A stretch of 64,000 nucleotides of DNA. It comes from Dryocola clanedunensis_A. Lineage in GTDB: Bacteria; Pseudomonadota; Gammaproteobacteria; Enterobacterales; Enterobacteriaceae. Below are positions 59,978 through 64,000 of this stretch, piece after piece (positions within the stretch are counted from its first letter, which is position 1; every line of letters starts with the position of its first letter). Made by a program: the position numbers and the translations under genes. Below the pieces are notes generated by a model that did no database searches, was not told the DNA's origin, and worked only from the letters and a program-made list of their open reading frames with translations. Location of the stretch: the NCBI GenBank assembly GCA_038405435.1, contig JBBYHZ010000011.1; one strand, written 5' to 3'.

Positions 59978-60250
59978 TTAGTCTTCGTCAAAACCGGCGT
60001 TGAACAGCGCGACCACCGCTGCCAGCGCCTGCTCTTCCTGCGGGCCGGTGACCTCCACTTCGATCTGCCCGCCCTTGGCCGAATCCAGCATCAGCAGCGC
60101 AATCACGCTGCTGGCCTCGGCCTCGGTGCCCGCTTCATTGCGCAGCATCACTTCCGCATCAAAGCTCTGCACCAGCTCAAACAGTTTCATGGCCGGGCGC
60201 GCGTGCATGCCCAGCTTATTGGTGATCTCAACGGTATGTTTTACGGTCAT
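59978..60250 (-). CDS. npr: Phosphocarrier protein NPr
   Basis: HPr-like carrier of the nitrogen PTS, passing phosphate from PtsP (EI-Ntr) to PtsN. The 90-residue protein has the active-site His16 in NKLGMHARPAMKLFELVQ and the Ser region ASSVIALLML. It overlaps the rapZ stop by 4 bases. It is the last gene of the rpoN operon. Confidence 0.97.
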   Translation of the reverse strand: MTVKHTVEITNKLGMHARPAMKLFELVQSFDAEVMLRNEAGTEAEASSVIALLMLDSAKGGQIEVEVTGPQEEQALAAVVALFNAGFDED

Positions 60251-61101
60251 GTTTTACGTTTTTCCAGCGTACGATGACGAGACTGAACGTTCTTACCGCG
60301 CGAGCGGAAGTAGTCGGCCAGCTGCTCGGCAATATAGACCGAGCGGTGCTTACCACCGGTACAGCCGATAGCCACGGTCAGGTAGCTGCGGTTGTTGGTT
60401 TCCAGCATCGGTAACCATAGCTCAAGGTAGCTACGGGTCTGGTAGATAAAATTGTGTACTTCTGTGTGGCGGTCGAGGAATGCCGCCACCGGGCGGTCCA
60501 GGCCGGTCATCGGGCGCAGCTTCGGATCCCAGTGCGGGTTCGGCAGGAAGCGCACGTCAAACACGTAGTCGGCATCGATGGGAATGCCGTGCTTGAAGCC
60601 GAAGGATTCAAAGACCATCGTCAGCTCACGCTCACGTTTGCCCAGCAGGCGGGTACGCAGCATTTCGGCCAGCTCGTGTACCGACATCTCGGACGTGTCG
60701 ATGATCAGATCAGCACGAGATTTGAGCGGCTCTAACAGATCGCTTTCTTCATCGATGGCGCTTTCAAGCGAGAGGTTTTTGCTGGAAAGAGGATGCAGAC
60801 GGCGCGTGTCGCTGTAGCGGCGAATCAGCGTGTTGCGGTCCGCATCCAGGAACAGCAGCTGCGGGGAGAAGGCGTCCGGCAGGTTAGTCATCGCCTGTTC
60901 GAAAATCTCCGGGTTTTCCGGCATGTTTCGCACGTCGATGCTGACTGCCGCCGAGATCTGCCGCTCCGCGAGGGTTTTCGCGAGATCCGGCAGCAGCACC
61001 ACTGGCAGGTTATCGACACAGTAGAATCCCATATCTTCCAGTGCACGCAAGGCTACAGACTTCCCTGAACCTGAGCGGCCGCTGACAATCATCAGCACCA
61101 T
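60247..61101 (-). CDS. rapZ: RNase adapter protein RapZ
   Basis: Binds sRNA GlmZ and guides RNase E to it, controlling GlmS and thus amino sugar supply. The 284-residue protein has an N-terminal P-loop (SGRSGSGKSVAL) and a Walker B-like region, and a C-terminal RNA-binding domain with CTGGKHRSVYIAEQLADYF ending in the basic tail SRHRTLEKRKT. It lies between ptsN and npr as in other enterics. Confidence 0.97.
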   Translation of the reverse strand: MVLMIVSGRSGSGKSVALRALEDMGFYCVDNLPVVLLPDLAKTLAERQISAAVSIDVRNMPENPEIFEQAMTNLPDAFSPQLLFLDADRNTLIRRYSDTRRLHPLSSKNLSLESAIDEESDLLEPLKSRADLIIDTSEMSVHELAEMLRTRLLGKRERELTMVFESFGFKHGIPIDADYVFDVRFLPNPHWDPKLRPMTGLDRPVAAFLDRHTEVHNFIYQTRSYLELWLPMLETNNRSYLTVAIGCTGGKHRSVYIAEQLADYFRSRGKNVQSRHRTLEKRKT

Positions 61102-61154
61102 GTATTTATTCTCCCGAGATATCAGGCGGTGACAATAGCGTCTGAGCCGCCGGA

Positions 61155-61646
61155 TTATTCACTTTCACTACCCTGTTCTGACTCGGTAATGATCTGATAA
61201 AGCTCTTCATTGCTTTGTGCGCCACGCAGGCGACGACAGATGGTTTTATCCGCCAGGCGTTTGGCTACCAGCGAAAGCGTGTGCAGGTGCGTTTTGGTCT
61301 GATCGGCCGGCACCAGCAGGGCAAAAAGCAGATCGACCGGCTGATTGTCTATCGCATCAAACGCGATAGGCGTTTCCAGCTGAATAAACACCCCAACGGC
61401 GCGCAGGGTATCTTCCTCAAGCTTACCGTGCGGAATGGCGATGCCGTTGCCGATGCCGGTACTGCCCATACGTTCGCGGGTAAGTACGGCTTCAAAGACG
61501 ACCTGCGGCGGCAGACCAAGCTGCTTAGCAGCCAGTTCGCTGATGATTTCCAGAGCGCGCTTCTTGCTCTGGCAATGCACGCTGCTGCGGGTACATTCCT
61601 GGTTAAGGACCTGACTAAGTTGTAGAGCGGAATCGTTGTTCATCAT
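61155..61646 (-). CDS. ptsN: PTS IIA-like nitrogen regulatory protein PtsN (EIIA-Ntr)
   Basis: Phosphate acceptor of the nitrogen PTS; in its dephosphorylated form it affects potassium uptake (TrkA, KdpD) and other targets. The 163-residue protein has the IIA fold with active His73 in NGIAIPHGKLEEDTLRAVG. It starts ATGATG; the first ATG gives the usual length. A 53-base gap precedes rapZ. Confidence 0.97.
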   Translation of the reverse strand: MMNNDSALQLSQVLNQECTRSSVHCQSKKRALEIISELAAKQLGLPPQVVFEAVLTRERMGSTGIGNGIAIPHGKLEEDTLRAVGVFIQLETPIAFDAIDNQPVDLLFALLVPADQTKTHLHTLSLVAKRLADKTICRRLRGAQSNEELYQIITESEQGSESE

Positions 61647-61730
61647 AAGTTCACCTAAGCACCCTGTAATGCTAACGGCCCGTTACCACGGGATAACGAG
61701 CCGTCGAGGCGCAAACAGATACCCGGATTA

Positions 61731-62018
61731 TCAGTGTTGTTTTAGTTTATCTTTATGTTTAGTTAACTGGCGAGCCAGTTTATCGATCAGGCCATCAATG
61801 GCCGCATACATGTCCTGCCCTTCGGCGCTGGCATGTAATTCACCCCCGTTAACATGGAGCGTAGCATCCGCCAGATGGGTGACCTTTTCTACTTTTAAAA
61901 CAATATAGACCTGATTGATGCGTTCGAAGTACTGCTCCAGTTTGGCAAACTTCGCATTCACAAAATCGCGCAGTGCGTCCGTGATCTCGACGTTTTGTCC
62001 GGTAATGTTGAGCTGCAT
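61731..62018 (-). CDS. hpf: Ribosome hibernation promoting factor HPF
   Basis: Binds the 30S subunit in stationary phase and with RMF forms 100S ribosome dimers. The 95-residue short HPF matches E. coli throughout (MQLNITGQNVEITDALRDFVNAKFAKLEQYF). ATG at 62018 follows GGAAG; a longer frame into rpoN is not conserved. It lies 22 bases after rpoN. Confidence 0.96.
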   Translation of the reverse strand: MQLNITGQNVEITDALRDFVNAKFAKLEQYFERINQVYIVLKVEKVTHLADATLHVNGGELHASAEGQDMYAAIDGLIDKLARQLTKHKDKLKQH

Positions 62019-62040
62019 AGTGTCTTCCTTATCAGTAGAG

Positions 62041-63474
62041 TCAAACGAGCTGCTTACGCTGGTTTGACGGTGGTATGGATAAAGACTCTCGGTACTTCGC
62101 AACGGTGCGGCGTGCAACCATAATGCCTTGATCTGAAAGCATAGTCGTTAACTTGCTGTCGCTCAGAGGTTTCGCAGGGTTTTCCGCCGCAATTAACTTC
62201 TTCACCAGCGCACGGATGGCCGTGGAGGAGGCTTCGCCGCCGCCCTCGGTGTTCACGTGGCTGGAGAAGAAATATTTCAGTTCAAAAATGCCACGCGGGC
62301 TGTGCAAATACTTCTGCGTGGTCACGCGTGAGATGGTGGATTCGTGCATTTCTACGGCCTGGGCGATATCCGCCAGCACCATCGGCCGCATGTGTTCTTC
62401 GCCATGCTCGAAAAAACCTTGCTGCTGCTCGACGATACAGCGGCTGACGCGCAGCAGGGTATCGTTGCGGCTCTCAAGGCTCTTAATCAGCCATTTCGCT
62501 TCCTGCAGATTACTGCGGATGTACTGCGAATCGCTGTCGTTACGGCCGCTGTTGCCCAGCGCTGCGTACTGCTGGTTTATTTTCAGGCGTGGAATGCTAT
62601 CTGAATTGAGCTCGACGGTCCAATGCCCCTGGAGCTTACGCACCAGCACGTCGGGAATGACGTATTCCGGTTCGCCGGTCTGGATGGACTGGCCGGGGCG
62701 CGGGTCGAGGGACTGGATCAGGCACATAGCCTCTTTCAGCACGTCCTCTTTCAGACGAGTGACGCGCATCAGGCTGCGGAAATCGTGGTTCGCCAGCAGG
62801 TCGAGATGCTCGCTGACGATCAGGCGGGCTTCATTGAGCCAGGGTGTCTCTTTGGCGTACTGGGAAAGCTGCACCAGCAGACAGTCACGCAGATCGCGCG
62901 CCGCAACGCCGATAGGGTCAAAACGCTGAATGCGTTTAAGGACGGCTTCCACCTCATCAAGGGTGATTTCGTCGTCGCCCATGCTTTCCAGAATTTCTTC
63001 GAGGGAAACGGTGAGATACCCCGTTTCATCAACGGCGTCGACGATAGAGGTAGCAATAGCGGTGTCGGTGTCGGAGAACGGCGTCAGATCCACCTGCCAC
63101 ATCAGGTAATCCTGGAGGGACTGGGTAGTTTCGCCCTGGTAGACCGGGAGCTCATCGTCGCTGTAGTCAGACCCCGCGCCGGAAGGGGAGCCGGCCGTGT
63201 AGATTTCGTCCCAGCTGGTATCCAGCGGGAGCTCTTCGGGCATCTCTTTTTGTTCCAGCGCATCGCGAATATCCAGCGCTTCGTCTTCACGGGCTTCCTG
63301 CGCGTCGATTTCCTCATGCGGGTCGGTTTGCTCAAGCAGCGGATTATTCTCCAGCGCCTGTTGAAGTTCCTGCTGTAGCTCCAGCGTCGACAATTGCAGC
63401 AGACGAATAGCCTGCTGCAGCTGCGGAGTCATAGCAAGTTGTTGGCTGAGCCGTAACTGCAAACCTTGCTTCAT
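62041..63474 (-). CDS. rpoN: RNA polymerase sigma-54 factor
   Basis: Sigma factor for nitrogen, formate, phage shock and other genes that need enhancer-binding ATPases. The 477-residue protein has the glutamine-rich N-terminal region I (MKQGLQLRLSQQLAMTPQLQQAIRLLQLS), the acidic region II, the core-binding domain, and the C-terminal DNA-binding domain with the RpoN box ARRTVAKYRE. ATG at 63474 gives the E. coli length. The yhdWXYZ promoter in this window is a probable target. Confidence 0.98.
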   Translation of the reverse strand: MKQGLQLRLSQQLAMTPQLQQAIRLLQLSTLELQQELQQALENNPLLEQTDPHEEIDAQEAREDEALDIRDALEQKEMPEELPLDTSWDEIYTAGSPSGAGSDYSDDELPVYQGETTQSLQDYLMWQVDLTPFSDTDTAIATSIVDAVDETGYLTVSLEEILESMGDDEITLDEVEAVLKRIQRFDPIGVAARDLRDCLLVQLSQYAKETPWLNEARLIVSEHLDLLANHDFRSLMRVTRLKEDVLKEAMCLIQSLDPRPGQSIQTGEPEYVIPDVLVRKLQGHWTVELNSDSIPRLKINQQYAALGNSGRNDSDSQYIRSNLQEAKWLIKSLESRNDTLLRVSRCIVEQQQGFFEHGEEHMRPMVLADIAQAVEMHESTISRVTTQKYLHSPRGIFELKYFFSSHVNTEGGGEASSTAIRALVKKLIAAENPAKPLSDSKLTTMLSDQGIMVARRTVAKYRESLSIPPSNQRKQLV

Positions 63475-63522
63475 ATTCAGAGCGAACTTCCCCACATGTT
63501 TAGGTGTATGCGTCCTACCCTA

Positions 63523-64000
63523 TCAGAGTCTGAACTCTTCGCCCAGATAGACGCGCTTAACATGCTCGTCCTCAAGGATTTCTCCCGGCGTGCCGTGGGC
63601 GATTAAATGGCCCTGGCTGACGATGTAAGCGCGTTCACAAACCGCTAGGGTTTCACGTACGTTGTGGTCAGTTATCAGCACACCGAGGCCGCTGTCGCGT
63701 AAATGCTCGATGATTCGCTTGATGTCGATAACGGAAATTGGGTCAACGCCGGCAAAAGGTTCATCCAGCAGAATAAATTTTGGATTAGCGGCCAGCGCGC
63801 GGGCGATTTCCACACGACGGCGCTCACCGCCGGACAGGGACTGGCCGAGGTTATTGCGCAGATGTTCAATGTGGAACTCTTCCATCAGCTCGTTCGCACG
63901 GTCATCGCGCTGTTCGCTGGTCAGATCGTCACGGATTTGCAGCACGGCCATCAGGTTATCAAACACGCTCAGGCGGCGGAAAATAGACGCTTCCTGCGGA
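63523..64000 (-). CDS. lptB: LPS export ABC transporter ATPase LptB (5' part outside window)
   Basis: ATPase that powers extraction of LPS by LptFG. Only the C-terminal 158 codons are present, starting in PQEASIFRRLSV; the Q-loop, signature LSGGERRRVEIARAL, Walker B FILLDEPFAGVDP and switch His in ITDHNVRETL are visible. It ends 48 bases before rpoN, as in other enterics, and is cut by the window edge. Confidence 0.97.
   Translation of the reverse strand, partial: PQEASIFRRLSVFDNLMAVLQIRDDLTSEQRDDRANELMEEFHIEHLRNNLGQSLSGGERRRVEIARALAANPKFILLDEPFAGVDPISVIDIKRIIEHLRDSGLGVLITDHNVRETLAVCERAYIVSQGHLIAHGTPGEILEDEHVKRVYLGEEFRL

Noticed and set aside
1..64000. CRISPR array, prophage, insertion sequence, toxin-antitoxin or defence island
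   Set aside because: No regularly spaced repeats, integrase, transposase or phage structural gene is visible. The barstar-like yhcO has no ribonuclease partner beside it, so I do not call a toxin-antitoxin pair.

Overview
The window is a conserved chromosomal segment of a gammaproteobacterium of the family Enterobacteriaceae. Nearly every protein is a close homologue of an Escherichia coli protein, in the gene order of the rrnD to lptB part of that chromosome. Fis looks identical to the E. coli protein. Several differences argue against Escherichia itself and point to the Enterobacter/Lelliottia/Leclercia/Klebsiella side of the family: a type II dehydroquinase gene (aroQ) ahead of accBC, msrPQ beside csrD, a periplasmic carbonic anhydrase beside dusB, an extra semialdehyde dehydrogenase after aaeB, and no acrEF, nanE or elbB. 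I cannot name the genus from sequence alone. No phage, transposon, CRISPR array or tRNA is visible.

Layout: 1-78 is the 3' end of a 5S rRNA with its terminator. 177-4331 (minus) is the amino acid ABC transporter operon yhdWXYZ with a good sigma-54 promoter. 4882-6684 (minus) holds the lipoprotein gene yhdV and dusB-fis. 7061-10547 (minus) holds carbonic anhydrase, prmA, panF and yhdT. 10694-11125 is an unrecognised AT-rich insert. 11316-13625 (minus) is aroQ-accB-accC and 13858-15462 (minus) is msrP-msrQ. 15756-28063 (plus) runs csrD, mreBCD, maf, rng, yhdP, tldD. 28084-33876 is the aaeR / aaeXAB efflux locus with a succinate-semialdehyde-type dehydrogenase. 33917-36172 carries yhcO, two yhcN paralogues and argR. 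36173-41591 carries mdh, degS/degQ, yhcB and zapE. 41818-44120 is rplM-rpsI and sspA-sspB. 44181-48949 is the sialic acid locus nanR, nanATK-yhcH. 49026-54911 (minus) is gltBD. 55596-59976 (plus) is yhcC, arcB, the antisense-encoded sRNA ArcZ and mtgA. 59978-64000 (minus) is lptB (partial)-rpoN-hpf-ptsN-rapZ-npr.

The main functional theme is nitrogen and envelope homeostasis. rpoN (sigma-54) and its PTS-Ntr neighbours lie at one end; the sigma-54-dependent amino acid importer lies at the other; glutamate synthase lies between. Envelope genes include mreBCD, mtgA, yhdP, lptB, degS/degQ and zapE. Recognisable regulatory sites include the triple NanR operator, tandem ARG boxes before argR, CRP sites before aaeX, nanA and gltB, the growth-rate-regulated dusB-fis promoter, and the ArcZ gene whose terminator T-run is encoded by the last lysine codons of arcB.

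I found no large undescribed system. The items most worth a second look are the orphan carbohydrate-binding-like gene after accC, the nan operon lacking nanE, the replacement of elbB by a 25-codon ORF overlapping mtgA, and a very short arginine-rich ORF beside argR.
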